This document shows positions 44,847 through 53,167 of a stretch of DNA of 53,167 bases, piece after piece. Origin of the DNA: Desulfobulbaceae bacterium (GTDB lineage Bacteria > Desulfobacterota > Desulfobulbia > Desulfobulbales > Desulfobulbaceae); contig JAFLKR010000032.1 of NCBI GenBank assembly GCA_019163135.1, positions 1 through 53,167 of the forward strand. The letters run 5' to 3'. Both the position numbers and the translations under genes were made by a program. The notes under the pieces are model-generated. The model did not search any database. It was given only the letters and a program-made list of their open reading frames with translations, and was not told where the DNA came from. Each line of letters begins with the position of its first letter. Position 1 is the stretch's first letter.

Positions 44847-46130
44847 ATGGGCAGGCGGTTCGTGCCGCTAATAATCATTTTTGCGCTGTTTCTGACGTTC
44901 CCGGCGATTGCCCAGGAAAACACTCGCTGGCTGGGCAAGAGCGGGTGCAACGCCCAAGTCGAACTGACGGTGTTTGATATCACCATGGCGCCGCTGGCGG
45001 AGCAAACCGGACGTGTCAGCATTACTGTGGCCACGGCCTGGCGCAATATCGCGCCGCCCCAACGTATGGGTGAAATCGAATGGAAGACCAGCGGCGTAGG
45101 CGGCCTGGCTACTTTTGGCCGGGCGAGGCCACCCACAGGGCGCGCTGCTGTGCAGCACACGAGCTATCTGGTGCCCAAACTTAGTGACCATGTGTACTTG
45201 GTCAATGGCAACGGCGGGATTGCGCGTCTCGACGACAACCGCGAAATTCGACTGCCTCGGCAGCATGACGAGGTTGAGTGGCTTGCCCGTTTTGAAATTG
45301 ATAAAACTGAAACCGATGCCCTGCTGCTGGTGTTTTTCGATTTTGACCATGGCCACATAACCATCCCTCTCACCGAGCGCGTTCCGCCCCGCGAAGGCAA
45401 TGCGCCGGTGAGCGAGGACCGCAATGCATACCTCCGCGCACGGGTTTATGGCAGCCGGACTCAGGGTGACGACCTCGAAATCGACCTCGGCCTGCTAAGC
45501 ACCTCAGAGGGCAATGCGGTGGAAATAGAGTTGAGCGGCGCGATCGGCCTGTTGCGTCCCGATGGCGCGGTGGTGGAACCGGCAGAGAACTCCGCCGTCC
45601 ACTGGCTCACCGGAACTGCCCGCATCCTTCCCGATTGGGAGCAGCGTGGACGGCTCCTGTTTACTGGTGGGGCTTCAGGGGACCCGGGTGTGCTCGAGAT
45701 TGTGTTGCCTGGTGTGGTGCCGCTGCATCTGCCGGTCAAGTCCGGCGCGAATGCCTCGGCGGCAACCGTGCAACCTGGGCCGAAGGTGCTGCACACTTGG
45801 GAGGACGGCGAAGGTTTGCACCTGGAATTGTTGCAGGCCACCCCAGATCTACAAAGCAAGGGACTCCTCGTGCGTGTGCGGGTGGTGAATCGCTGCGGCA
45901 GTGACCTTTCCTTCTCTCCGGCGGCACAGTTCCGGCTGGTTGCCGATGGCCGAGAAGTGTCCGTCCAAGCAAGTGGGAACGAGAACGACGGGACCTGGGT
46001 GGTGCGCGATGGCGCGACTCGGATGCTGGAATTGCGTTATGCGTTGAAGGGCATGCCCGCCAAAGCGCAAATTCGCTACCAGGGTTTCGAAGCAGACAAC
46101 ACCGTACCTTTGGAGGTGACTCGGCGATGA
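44847..46130 (+). CDS. Exported protein of unknown family (427 residues)
   Basis: Signal peptide FVPLIIIFALFLTFPAIAQ right after the start at 44847, which has an AAGAAGGAGGG site; the frame extends upstream to 44796 without need. The mature protein looks beta-rich with alternating hydrophobic residues and repeated segments about sums of attributes (VELTVFDITMAPL..., LLLVFFDFDHGHITIPL, VEIELSGAIGLLRPDG). No named domain was recognised. Its end overlaps the VWA gene by 4 bases (ATGA), so the two proteins are likely made together and may interact. Confidence 0.7.
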   Translation: MGRRFVPLIIIFALFLTFPAIAQENTRWLGKSGCNAQVELTVFDITMAPLAEQTGRVSITVATAWRNIAPPQRMGEIEWKTSGVGGLATFGRARPPTGRAAVQHTSYLVPKLSDHVYLVNGNGGIARLDDNREIRLPRQHDEVEWLARFEIDKTETDALLLVFFDFDHGHITIPLTERVPPREGNAPVSEDRNAYLRARVYGSRTQGDDLEIDLGLLSTSEGNAVEIELSGAIGLLRPDGAVVEPAENSAVHWLTGTARILPDWEQRGRLLFTGGASGDPGVLEIVLPGVVPLHLPVKSGANASAATVQPGPKVLHTWEDGEGLHLELLQATPDLQSKGLLVRVRVVNRCGSDLSFSPAAQFRLVADGREVSVQASGNENDGTWVVRDGATRMLELRYALKGMPAKAQIRYQGFEADNTVPLEVTRR

Positions 46131-49100
46131 TTGCGCATGCAATTTTTCAATCCGGCGTTTTGTTGCTGCGGACAGCGGTCCTGGTGATCGGTTTTGGCTT
46201 GGGGAGCGCCGCAACCGCAACTTCGGAGGTCATTTTCGATTCTCTTGCAGAGGCTGATGCACCCCGTTGGTTTCAGGGGGTGACTGAACTCAGCGGCGCG
46301 ATTGCCGAGGACGGCACGGTGGCCAGTGGTTTGTTGGCGGGCGAGGCCGGCGACTTCCGGGCCATTGTGCCGCTGCGTGTCCTTGGTCCCTACAGTGGCA
46401 CAACCGGTGTGCTTTTTGGTTCACGCGGTGCGCAGAATCTCTGGCTGGCCGGCTACAACCCGCAGGAAGGCCGTTTCGAAATACTGCATCAGTCGGCCGG
46501 CGGCCTTGAAATGCTGGCTGCGGCGGAACAGGAGGTCAGTCCAGGCACCCGGCTCAGTCTGGAATTGCGGGTGGCGGGGCGCCGAATCGTGCTGGCGTGC
46601 GACGGCAAGGAGTTGCTGACCTTTGACGCCGACGAGCCGATTCGGGGTCAGGTGGGGATCGGTTCGGTCCGGATTGCCCGTCACGATATGCTGCTTGAGG
46701 GGGTACAGATTATGCGGCCCGACGGTAAGCCGCTGTATGCCATGCCGCCGCAGGGTGCGCTGCCTTGGACGCCCTTTCGCGCCCTCAAACTGAGTGAGGG
46801 CACGGGAAAGTGGGGGCGTGCGCAAGTGATGATTCCGTCGGACGAGTGGCGGGACGAGTCGTCTCGGGCGGCCCTTTTACTCGACGCAGCCTCGCCGGGT
46901 GAGCGTTTCCGGCAGGAAGTCGAGGTGCGTAAAGACGCTGGTTTTCGAGGCTTGGGCATCACAGGACTGGTGTTCGGCTACCGCGACGCCACCCATTACA
47001 ATCTGCTCGGCCTCGATCCGGAAAACACCCGCATTGAGTTGTGGCATCGTTCGTCCGTTGGATTCGAGTTGCTGGCCTCGGCCCGCCTCGAGATAGAGGG
47101 CGAATGGCTTGCCTTCGGCATAGAAGTTTCGGGCGATCGTGTGCAGGTGCAAGCCGGAGGCCAGCCGCTGTTCGATCTCCGTGATCCTCGCTTTATCGGT
47201 ACTCGCACCGGGCTGGCAACCTACGGATCACGGAAGTGGCCGGCTTTGTGGCGCAGCAGTGGAGTCCGTGCAGGCGGTGAGCCATTGCCGCTCAAGGAGC
47301 CAGATGACCTGCTCGCCATGGCGCTCGGAGCCCGCGCATTGTATCTCGAGCCGGCGGAGTTGAAGAACTGGGAGGCACTGGTCGACCATCCGATTGGCAT
47401 GGGCGAGCGCGGAACCGGCGAAATTTTCGCCCTGGACAGCCCAACTGGTCCGCTGGCAGCAGTTTTTGCCTTTCCGCATCAGCGTCTTGCGCGGGTCGAG
47501 CAACTGGATGTGCAATTGGCGGGAGAGGGCAACATCGGCCCGGTACGATTCCTTGCCTCAATGGATACGCCGCTGACCGGATTCACGGAGTTGGCAGTGC
47601 TGCAACCGAAACCCGGAGCTGTCGCCAGTGTGGTCATCGACCCGGTTACCGCCAAGTATCTGCGCATCGAACTGCCCGAGGCTGCCGGCAAGACGGGACA
47701 GGTGTCTGAAATCTATGTGCGGGGTTCGCTGCAGAGCCGTGCCGTCGCTTTGCGGGCAGCGGAAGCAGCCGTTGCAGCCACGTCCGACCTCGTAGAGCAC
47801 GAACCAAACGACACCGTGAATCAGGCCATGCGTCTGCCGCCCGCAGTCTGGATTGGGGGAAGCACCGGCTTGGGCGATGTCGACCATTACCGCTTGCATT
47901 TGCCGGTGCAAGGCGGAAAGTTGGTTCTCTCCGGCCGTAACCTCGGGGCGCTTCCGGCACGGTATGTCCTGATCGACCCGGACGGACGCGAGATTGCTCC
48001 GGCCACGACCGAACAAACCGCGACCGGTTGGAGTGCCGCCTACTTGCTGGAGGGCAGCACCTGGTATCTGCGCGTCTTCAGCGAACCGGTTTCACTGACG
48101 GTGTTGTTTGATGACAGCGGCAGCATGGGAGAGGCGCGCGATGTTCTGCCCCAACTGCTTCTTGCCTTGGCCGGTCGCGTCGGACCTGGCCTGCGAGTGA
48201 AGCTGATGAAGTATGCCGAGGCACCGGTCGAGATCTTTGATTTCGTGGACGATCCGAAGGTCCTGCGTGAGGCCATCGAACGCGAAGTAGAAGCCACCGG
48301 CGGCACCGAAACCCTGTCAGGGCTGATGGGCGGACTGGAAAGCTTGCGAAAGGTGACCGGCAACCGGACACTCCTGGTGGCGCTGGATGGAGTGGATGGC
48401 TATGTCGACCCCGAGCCGTACCAAGCCTTCTGGCGCGCCTTGGTGGAAATCGGCGTACCAGTCCATATTGTCGGGATTGGTGCGGACGGGTGGGACAATG
48501 AAGACCGCACGCTGGGGCTGAGCGATCGCAATTTCCTCAGCGAAGTGGCTTGGGCCAGTCGCGGGCAGTTTCTCATCAACCCGACGGTGAAAACTTTTGA
48601 GAAAAGTGTCAGTGACATTCTTGCCACTCTTTCGAGCGCGGTACCGTATCAGGTGCGGGCCGAGTTTATCGAAGGCGAAGCGGCAAAGCAACCCCAAGGG
48701 CAGGGAAGCCTGCAGGTACTGCTTGCCCCTGGCGCAGCAACGGAACGGGTCCGAACAATCGAACTGATTCTCGATGCGTCTAATTCCATGTGGGGACAGA
48801 TCGAGGGCAAGAACAAAATCGAGATTGCGCGAGAGGTTTTGCGATCCGCACTCGAGAGCCTCCCGGAAGGGATACATCTCGGATTGCGTGTCTATGGTCA
48901 TCGCTGGCCGCGTGCAGATCAACGGGCTTGCACTGATTCCGAATTGGTGTTTCCGATCGGCCCAACCGACCGTGCGAAAATGATTCGTCATATTCAGGGT
49001 ATTACTCCCAAAGGCCGCACACCTTTGGTCCACTCGCTGCTCCAGACCCCACAGGACTTCAAAGGTCTGTCACGTGGCACCGTAATCCTGGTGAGCGACG

Positions 49101-49519
49101 GCATCGAAAGCTGCGACGGACAGCTTGAAGATGTGGTGAAGGGTTTGCAAGGTTCAGGCCTTGACTTGACGGTGCATGTCGTCGGCTTCGACGTGCGAGA
49201 GCGAAGTAGCCGAGACGAGCTTGAACGCGTCGCACGTGCGCTTGGGGGGAGATATTTTGATGCAGGCGATGCTCGCAAACTCAGTGAATCCCTGGAACGG
49301 ACGCTGCGCATCGAGTACGAAGTGCTTGCCGCCGACGGCGCCGTAGTGGCCCGCGGGCTCGCCAACGACGAAGCGGTGACCTTGGGTGCGGGCGCATACC
49401 GTCTGCGGGTTCTGCTGGAGCCCAGGCCGGTGGAGGCGCCGATCCAGGTGCAGTCCGGACAACAGCAGGCATTCACGGTTTCCGGCAGCCAAGGCGTCTG
49501 GAAGATCGAGGGACGTTAA
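46127..49519 (+). CDS. Large exported protein with lectin-like, discoidin-like, PPC-like and two VWA domains (1130 residues)
   Basis: N-terminal hydrophobic segment (about 10-30) for export. Two related beta-sandwich domains resembling LamG/DUF1080 follow (about 35-205, GVLFGSRGAQNLWLAGYNPQ; about 215-395, GLVFGYRDATHYNLLGLDPE), then a discoidin-like part ending VSEIYVRG (about 400-535) and a PPC-like domain (EPNDTVNQAMRL near 558, DVDHYRLHLP). Two VWA domains close it: VLFDDSGSMGEA with the metal-site DxSxS near 661, and LILDASNSMWGQ near 882, with TPLVHSL and VSDGIESCDG. A small beta domain ends the protein. Metal-dependent VWA domains usually bind proteins, so a surface or periplasmic scaffold is inferred. 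No sorting signal was seen. Confidence 0.8.
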   Translation: MIAHAIFQSGVLLLRTAVLVIGFGLGSAATATSEVIFDSLAEADAPRWFQGVTELSGAIAEDGTVASGLLAGEAGDFRAIVPLRVLGPYSGTTGVLFGSRGAQNLWLAGYNPQEGRFEILHQSAGGLEMLAAAEQEVSPGTRLSLELRVAGRRIVLACDGKELLTFDADEPIRGQVGIGSVRIARHDMLLEGVQIMRPDGKPLYAMPPQGALPWTPFRALKLSEGTGKWGRAQVMIPSDEWRDESSRAALLLDAASPGERFRQEVEVRKDAGFRGLGITGLVFGYRDATHYNLLGLDPENTRIELWHRSSVGFELLASARLEIEGEWLAFGIEVSGDRVQVQAGGQPLFDLRDPRFIGTRTGLATYGSRKWPALWRSSGVRAGGEPLPLKEPDDLLAMALGARALYLEPAELKNWEALVDHPIGMGERGTGEIFALDSPTGPLAAVFAFPHQRLARVEQLDVQLAGEGNIGPVRFLASMDTPLTGFTELAVLQPKPGAVASVVIDPVTAKYLRIELPEAAGKTGQVSEIYVRGSLQSRAVALRAAEAAVAATSDLVEHEPNDTVNQAMRLPPAVWIGGSTGLGDVDHYRLHLPVQGGKLVLSGRNLGALPARYVLIDPDGREIAPATTEQTATGWSAAYLLEGSTWYLRVFSEPVSLTVLFDDSGSMGEARDVLPQLLLALAGRVGPGLRVKLMKYAEAPVEIFDFVDDPKVLREAIEREVEATGGTETLSGLMGGLESLRKVTGNRTLLVALDGVDGYVDPEPYQAFWRALVEIGVPVHIVGIGADGWDNEDRTLGLSDRNFLSEVAWASRGQFLINPTVKTFEKSVSDILATLSSAVPYQVRAEFIEGEAAKQPQGQGSLQVLLAPGAATERVRTIELILDASNSMWGQIEGKNKIEIAREVLRSALESLPEGIHLGLRVYGHRWPRADQRACTDSELVFPIGPTDRAKMIRHIQGITPKGRTPLVHSLLQTPQDFKGLSRGTVILVSDGIESCDGQLEDVVKGLQGSGLDLTVHVVGFDVRERSSRDELERVARALGGRYFDAGDARKLSESLERTLRIEYEVLAADGAVVARGLANDEAVTLGAGAYRLRVLLEPRPVEAPIQVQSGQQQAFTVSGSQGVWKIEGR

Positions 49520-49523
49520 CACG

Positions 49524-49616
49524 GTGGTGCTTTTTTTGGCGAGCATCGTTGAGGTGGCATTGATCGCAGTGATGATCTTGACGACCAGAAAAAGGGGGGC
49601 TGATATTCGGGTTTGA
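49524..49616 (+). CDS. Possible small membrane peptide (about 30 residues)
   Basis: A short frame from GTG (49524) immediately after the VWA gene encodes one hydrophobic helix (LFLASIVEVALIAVMILTT) followed by a basic end (RKRGADIRV), the usual inside-positive pattern of a single-pass peptide. The ribosome site is weak. It could be chance. Confidence 0.2.
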   Translation: MVLFLASIVEVALIAVMILTTRKRGADIRV

Positions 49617-49770
49617 ATGCAACCGCCTGCGTGAAAAACCCCTTGCAATCGGGCTTTTGCGGTTTATTGGTTTTGTTAAGCAAAGGTTGCCGCAGGCCGT
49701 GCAAAGCCCGTTGAGCAACCCTTGTAACCAAAGGGTATTTATTCTTATCACCTGCCAACGGAGGCCCACC

Positions 49771-50784
49771 ATGAAAGCCATTGCCTATCAGATATCCCTC
49801 CCGATTGAACACCCCAATTCCCTGCAAGATATCGAAATCGATGATCCCCTCGCCACCGGCCGCGACCTGCTGGTTGAGGTCCGGGCGGTTTCGGTTAATC
49901 CGGTGGATACCAAGGTTCGCATGCGAGATACGCCACCCTCTGGGCATTGGCGCATTCTCGGTTGGGATGCCGTCGGTATAGTTCGTGCGGTTGGGCCTGA
50001 GGTCACCTTGTTTGCGCCTGGCGACCGTGTCTGGTATGCCGGGGATATCACCCGACAGGGCACTAATGCCGAACTGCATTTGGTGGATGAACGCCTCGTC
50101 GGCCGTATGCCGGAAACCCTCGATAGCGCGGAGGCCGCTGCCCTGCCGCTGACCTCGATCACCGCCTGGGAGATGCTCTTTGATCGTCTCGGCCTGACTC
50201 CCGGCAAAAAAATGACCGATCAATGTCTGTTGATCATTGGCGCCGGAGGTGGTGTTGGCTCGATCATGACCCAACTGGCCCGGCGACTGACTGGCCTCAC
50301 CGTTATCGGCACCGCATCACGACCCGAAACGCAGGAATGGGTCAGGAAACTCGGGGCTCATCATGTGATCAATCACACCCGACCGCTCAGTGAGGAATTG
50401 CGGCGCATCGGCATTCCTCTGGTCAGTCACATCGTCAGCCTGACCCAAACCGATCTCCATTATCCCGAGATTGTCGAAGTCATCGCTCCCCAAGGGAAAT
50501 TTGGCCTGATCGACGATCCCACCTCAATCGACATCACCAAGCTCAAAGGCAAGTCTGTTTCGCTGCACTGGGAACTGATGTTTACCCGCTCCAAATTCCG
50601 CACTGCGGACATGATCGCTCAACACCGGATACTGACCGAGATGGCTGCCCTGGTGGACGACGGGCTCATCCGTTCCACTCTGGTCGATGCCATGGCGCCG
50701 ATCAATGCCCACAATCTGAAGCGGGCGCACGCACTTATTGAGAGCGGTAAATCTCGCGGCAAGATTGTTCTTTCTGGGTTTTGA
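49771..50784 (+). CDS. Zinc-type alcohol dehydrogenase-like / quinone oxidoreductase family protein
   Basis: Medium-chain dehydrogenase/reductase of 337 residues. N-terminal GroES-like fold (VSVNPVDTKVRMR, LGWDAVGIVRAVGPEVTLFAPGDRVW) and a nucleotide-binding Rossmann part (LLIIGAGGGVGSIMTQLARR near residue 152). The Cys/His zinc ligands of true alcohol dehydrogenases are not seen, so it is more like the NADPH quinone/enone reductases. The ATG at 49771 has a GGAGG site; the frame is open to 49657 without one. It stands alone; the substrate is unknown. Confidence 0.85.
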   Translation: MKAIAYQISLPIEHPNSLQDIEIDDPLATGRDLLVEVRAVSVNPVDTKVRMRDTPPSGHWRILGWDAVGIVRAVGPEVTLFAPGDRVWYAGDITRQGTNAELHLVDERLVGRMPETLDSAEAAALPLTSITAWEMLFDRLGLTPGKKMTDQCLLIIGAGGGVGSIMTQLARRLTGLTVIGTASRPETQEWVRKLGAHHVINHTRPLSEELRRIGIPLVSHIVSLTQTDLHYPEIVEVIAPQGKFGLIDDPTSIDITKLKGKSVSLHWELMFTRSKFRTADMIAQHRILTEMAALVDDGLIRSTLVDAMAPINAHNLKRAHALIESGKSRGKIVLSGF

Positions 50785-51251
50785 AATCGAAATTCGGCAG
50801 GTTGTGTGCGGGATGATCTATGGCGATGCCTTTTGCGCCGGCAATCAGAAAGCGATCACGGCGCTTGGTGCTTTACCCCACGATATCACTGGATATTGAT
50901 GGAATTTTCTCCCTGAAGGTGTTGCCGGAATCCTTCACCTCATCGCCCGAATCGTTTCCGCCAGCTTGCCTAAATCGACTCGCCATTCATGGAGCGGTCA
51001 CGAATCGCTTATATAAGCGGCAACTGTTCCTCAAAAATCGGTTTTTTCTTCAGGTAGAAGATATACACGGTTAAAATGTAGAGAACCCAACGGTGCAATA
51101 ACCTGCCGGCCGAGGGACTGCCCACCTTCAAGAACGTGGCTATTTCCGGGCAGGTTTATTGACCTGATAATATAAAAGACCCCCTTCGCTCCCCGGACCG
51201 CTGCCGTTATAATGGGAGAGGAAGCAACGCAAATGCAAAGGAGGCCTTCTG
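50785..51251. other. Intergenic region including the probable left end of an IS110-type element
   Basis: No gene was recognised. The part 51101-51156 is bounded by an inverted pair AACCTGCC / GGCAGGTT with a long loop. It lies in front of a transposase remnant at the place where IS110 elements carry a structured guide (bridge) RNA. A TATAAT at 51208-51213 could be a -10 box. The element's exact end cannot be fixed. Confidence 0.4.
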
Positions 51252-51328
51252 ATGCGATTTTATACCGAACAACACAAGCATTACTGTGGAATCGATCTGC
51301 ACACCAACAAAATGGACCTGTGCATTCT
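51252..51328 (+). mobile_element. 5' remnant of an IS110-family transposase gene
   Basis: The first about 26 codons read MRFYTEQHKHYCGIDLHTNK and MDLCIL, the start of an IS110-type DEDD transposase with the first catalytic Asp in GIDLH. A strong AAAGGAGG site precedes the ATG. Homology stops near 51326 where the sequence runs into the 3' end of the opposite-strand gene; the hybrid frame ends at 51395. More than nine tenths of the transposase is missing, so it is dead. Confidence 0.75.
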
Positions 51329-51800
51329 ACGCGAGTTGCCAACTGGTCAGCGAGGCGCGAGCTTCGCCCCCGCTGATGTCGGGGACAATACTTAACTCGA
51401 GTGCGGTCAATTGATCGAGGTGAACCGTGTAATCTTCAACTTCTCGGGTCGAGTCCGGCGGACTGAAATTATACTGCTGTCGGACCACCTCCTGGTTGGA
51501 CTGCCCGCCATCGGGTGACCACCGCAGTACAAACTCCTGGGTGCGCACCCGTTGGGTTTCGTTGAAGACCAGCCGGATTCGGCTGAGTCGGATCGGCGCA
51601 TCAAACAGGAGGCGGATGATCTGCTCCCCGGGTTCGGCTGCCTGCCAGTCTGATCCGGTTGCTGGGAGCAGCGCATTCTCGATCGGGTAGGCTGGGTTCT
51701 CAGAGCTGAATTCGATTTGGGCGAGGCGGTCTATATCCAACCAAATCTGTTCTATGGGGGAGACCGCCTGCATCTCACGACTAACTATCTTCTTGCGCAT
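51327..51800 (-). CDS. Discoidin-like (F5/8 type C) domain protein, 157 residues
   Basis: Single beta-sandwich protein without signal peptide. The order EFSSENPAYPIENAL, GEQIIRLLFDAPIRLSRIRLVF, EFVLRWSPDGG and TALELSIVPD follows the F5/8 type C / XRCC1-N like pattern. It may bind carbohydrate or act as a protein-interaction module; function unknown. Its stop codon (51329-51327) falls exactly at the junction with the IS110 remnant, so the original 3' end may have been changed. The start MRKKIVSREMQ has an AGGAGG-type site (GAGGATTC region) upstream. Confidence 0.7.
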   Translation of the reverse strand: MRKKIVSREMQAVSPIEQIWLDIDRLAQIEFSSENPAYPIENALLPATGSDWQAAEPGEQIIRLLFDAPIRLSRIRLVFNETQRVRTQEFVLRWSPDGGQSNQEVVRQQYNFSPPDSTREVEDYTVHLDQLTALELSIVPDISGGEARASLTSWQLA

Positions 51801-51924
51801 CAGTGAATCCTCCTGATTTGTTGTTCCGTTTCCGTTCGGGACTTTATGTTTGCGGTTACATCATGCACGCAATGGTTATTCCGGACAGGCCTGCTCGTTT
51901 TCCATCGGGCAACGGTCCGTTGGC

Positions 51925-53167
51925 TCAAAGTTCGCTGAACAACCGCTGCACCGTGGCCGGAATGGTGCCTTTGGGGATCAGGCTGCGGTCCTTGCCCACC
52001 TCATAGATGCCGAACCACTGTTCCGGATCCTCCGGGTCATGCCTGGTCGATTCTTCGGCGCTTTTGGCGCTCTTCCACCATTCATCCTGCAACTCGAAAA
52101 AGACCAGGCCGCAGAAGCGCTCGCGACCCTTGGCCGTCCTGATATCTTTCCATACCGCTGCAAAGGTTTTGGGCACATCTGCAACCTTGTGTCCGCCGAA
52201 CCCGGGCACCCATGGCTTGGGGGCAATCGGCGAGGTCGACAGTCCCACTTGGGTGACCAGGATCGGTTTTTTCGATTCGGCGGCCAGTTGCTCCAGGTAG
52301 CCCTGATAGGTGGTGCCGGTCACTGAACCCGGCGGGGAGGTACGGACCCCGTTGGCATAGGTATAGACATTGAGGCAGATCAGATCGCCCATGTCGGGAT
52401 TGAGGATGGATTGCTGGCTCACCTCCAGGTCGGGCCGATTAGACACCGGGCCGATATGGGTCCAACTGGTGTGGCAATAAAGGTGGCGGCGGCCGTAGGT
52501 GGTGAGTTCATAGTCCATGGCCTCATCCACCAGTTTGGCCATGGCGACCTCGGTTGGGGTGCGATTGGTCACAGTCAGGTGCTTGCCTTTGTACTCGTGA
52601 ACGTCGGGATGACGGGCGTCGGTGGAGGTAACGCATTTGGCCTGCAACTCATCACCGATGGAAAAAAGCAGCAACCGGTCCGGTCGGCCGACCTTATAGG
52701 TATGATCGATTACCTCCTTGATATCGTTCAAGGTCTTGGCCTGGAAGGCCGGGGCCAGGAAATCCTCCTCATAAGCCCAGACCCAGACATCCTGACTGTA
52801 GACCAGGTCGGTCTGGTCGAGCGCCGTGAAGAAGTTGGGGGGCATCATCCGCGGAAAGACATGAAGATAGTTGGCGCCGAGGTTTTTGATCAGGGTCAGG
52901 TGGGTGGGATAGCGGTCATCGTTGCCCGGTAAGGCGCCTAAAACCGGGGTCTCGCCAGGGAGATAGGGCGAGTACCCCATGCCCCGGAAAAAAACCGGCT
53001 GTTTAGGGCGGGTCAGGTCGATCAGCGAGGTGCCGCGCACGATAAAACGATTCGGCTGCGGAGTCGTTGCCGAGATTTCCATGGTTTTAGCGCCAGGGGC
53101 GGGCTGGGCGGCAGCGATCAGCGGAAGCACCAGCACCAGCAGAAGGGCAAGGGGTAAGAGCAGGGGG
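51925..53167 (-). CDS. Secreted glycoside hydrolase-like protein (5' end outside window)
   Basis: The frame is open to the window edge with a hydrophobic signal-peptide core (PLALLLVLVLPLIAAAQ), so the true start lies beyond 53167; the GTG at 53136 is inside this core. The rest is a TIM-barrel-like glycosidase of about 400 residues: FFRGMGYSPYLPGE near the start, GANYLHVFPRMMPP, LLFSIGDELQAK (candidate acid/base region in GDE) and CGLVFFELQDEWWK near the C-terminus (candidate nucleophile Glu). Similar proteins are found with exopolysaccharide genes. The substrate is unknown. Confidence 0.75.
   Translation of the reverse strand, partial: PLLLPLALLLVLVLPLIAAAQPAPGAKTMEISATTPQPNRFIVRGTSLIDLTRPKQPVFFRGMGYSPYLPGETPVLGALPGNDDRYPTHLTLIKNLGANYLHVFPRMMPPNFFTALDQTDLVYSQDVWVWAYEEDFLAPAFQAKTLNDIKEVIDHTYKVGRPDRLLLFSIGDELQAKCVTSTDARHPDVHEYKGKHLTVTNRTPTEVAMAKLVDEAMDYELTTYGRRHLYCHTSWTHIGPVSNRPDLEVSQQSILNPDMGDLICLNVYTYANGVRTSPPGSVTGTTYQGYLEQLAAESKKPILVTQVGLSTSPIAPKPWVPGFGGHKVADVPKTFAAVWKDIRTAKGRERFCGLVFFELQDEWWKSAKSAEESTRHDPEDPEQWFGIYEVGKDRSLIPKGTIPATVQRLFSEL

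Noticed and set aside
1-53167. CRISPR arrays, tRNA or rRNA genes
   Set aside because: No regularly spaced direct repeats and no tRNA T-loop or rRNA signature were found in the gene-free stretches.

Overview
The window looks like a chromosomal segment of an anaerobic Desulfobacterota bacterium (Desulfobulbales-like, inferred from gene content only). The basis is a ferredoxin-linked 2-oxoacid oxidoreductase fused in one operon to several heterodisulfide-reductase (Hdr/MvhD) modules, a probable selenocysteine HdrA, a 14-type complex I operon and type IV pilus minor pilin genes. No rRNA, tRNA or CRISPR array was seen.

Layout. 1-7153 (+): the membrane-arm end of a complex I operon, nuoH (5' end outside the window) to nuoN, closed by strong hairpins. 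7378-7996 (-): a broken IS66 transposase lying directly behind the next operon. 18760-8006 (-): korD-korA-korB-korC, then a 1134-residue GltD/HdrA hybrid flavoprotein, an MvhD-HdrC-HdrB fusion and an HdrA-MvhD fusion. The last gene appears as two separate reading frames, but they are one frame interrupted by a single UGA exactly where HdrA has a conserved cysteine. A hairpin with a GGUC loop lies 20 nt after the UGA, so I annotate one 809-residue selenoprotein. The operon predicts oxidation or formation of a 2-oxoacid with ferredoxin, coupled by flavin-based electron bifurcation/confurcation to NAD(P)H and a thiol/disulfide-type acceptor.

19549-22470 (+): a Cache-domain chemoreceptor, the ribosome-rescue hydrolase ArfB and a small unknown protein. 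23313-31146 (+): fimT-pilW-pilV-pilX-pilY1, the minor pilins and large tip adhesin of a type IV pilus, preceded by a good sigma-54-type promoter match. 35736-31220 (-): cutA, a zinc-ribbon protein and the type IIA topoisomerase pair parE-parC. 35879-38278 (+): coaX, an LD-carboxypeptidase and a membrane protein. 38428-41295 (+): a four-PAS hybrid histidine kinase.

41666-49519 (+): four tightly packed genes for exported proteins, namely a transglutaminase-fold protein without a visible catalytic cysteine, a DUF4412-like protein, an unknown beta-rich protein and a 1130-residue protein with two lectin-like domains, a discoidin-like domain, a PPC-like domain and two VWA domains. I recognise no named system here; it is the best candidate for an undescribed envelope or surface system. 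49771-50784 (+): a quinone-oxidoreductase-type dehydrogenase. 51252-51328: a 5' remnant of an IS110-family element butting against a discoidin-like gene. 51925-53167 (-): a secreted glycoside-hydrolase-like protein whose 5' end lies outside the window.

Limits: all family calls are from reading motifs. No searches, alignments or folding calculations were run.
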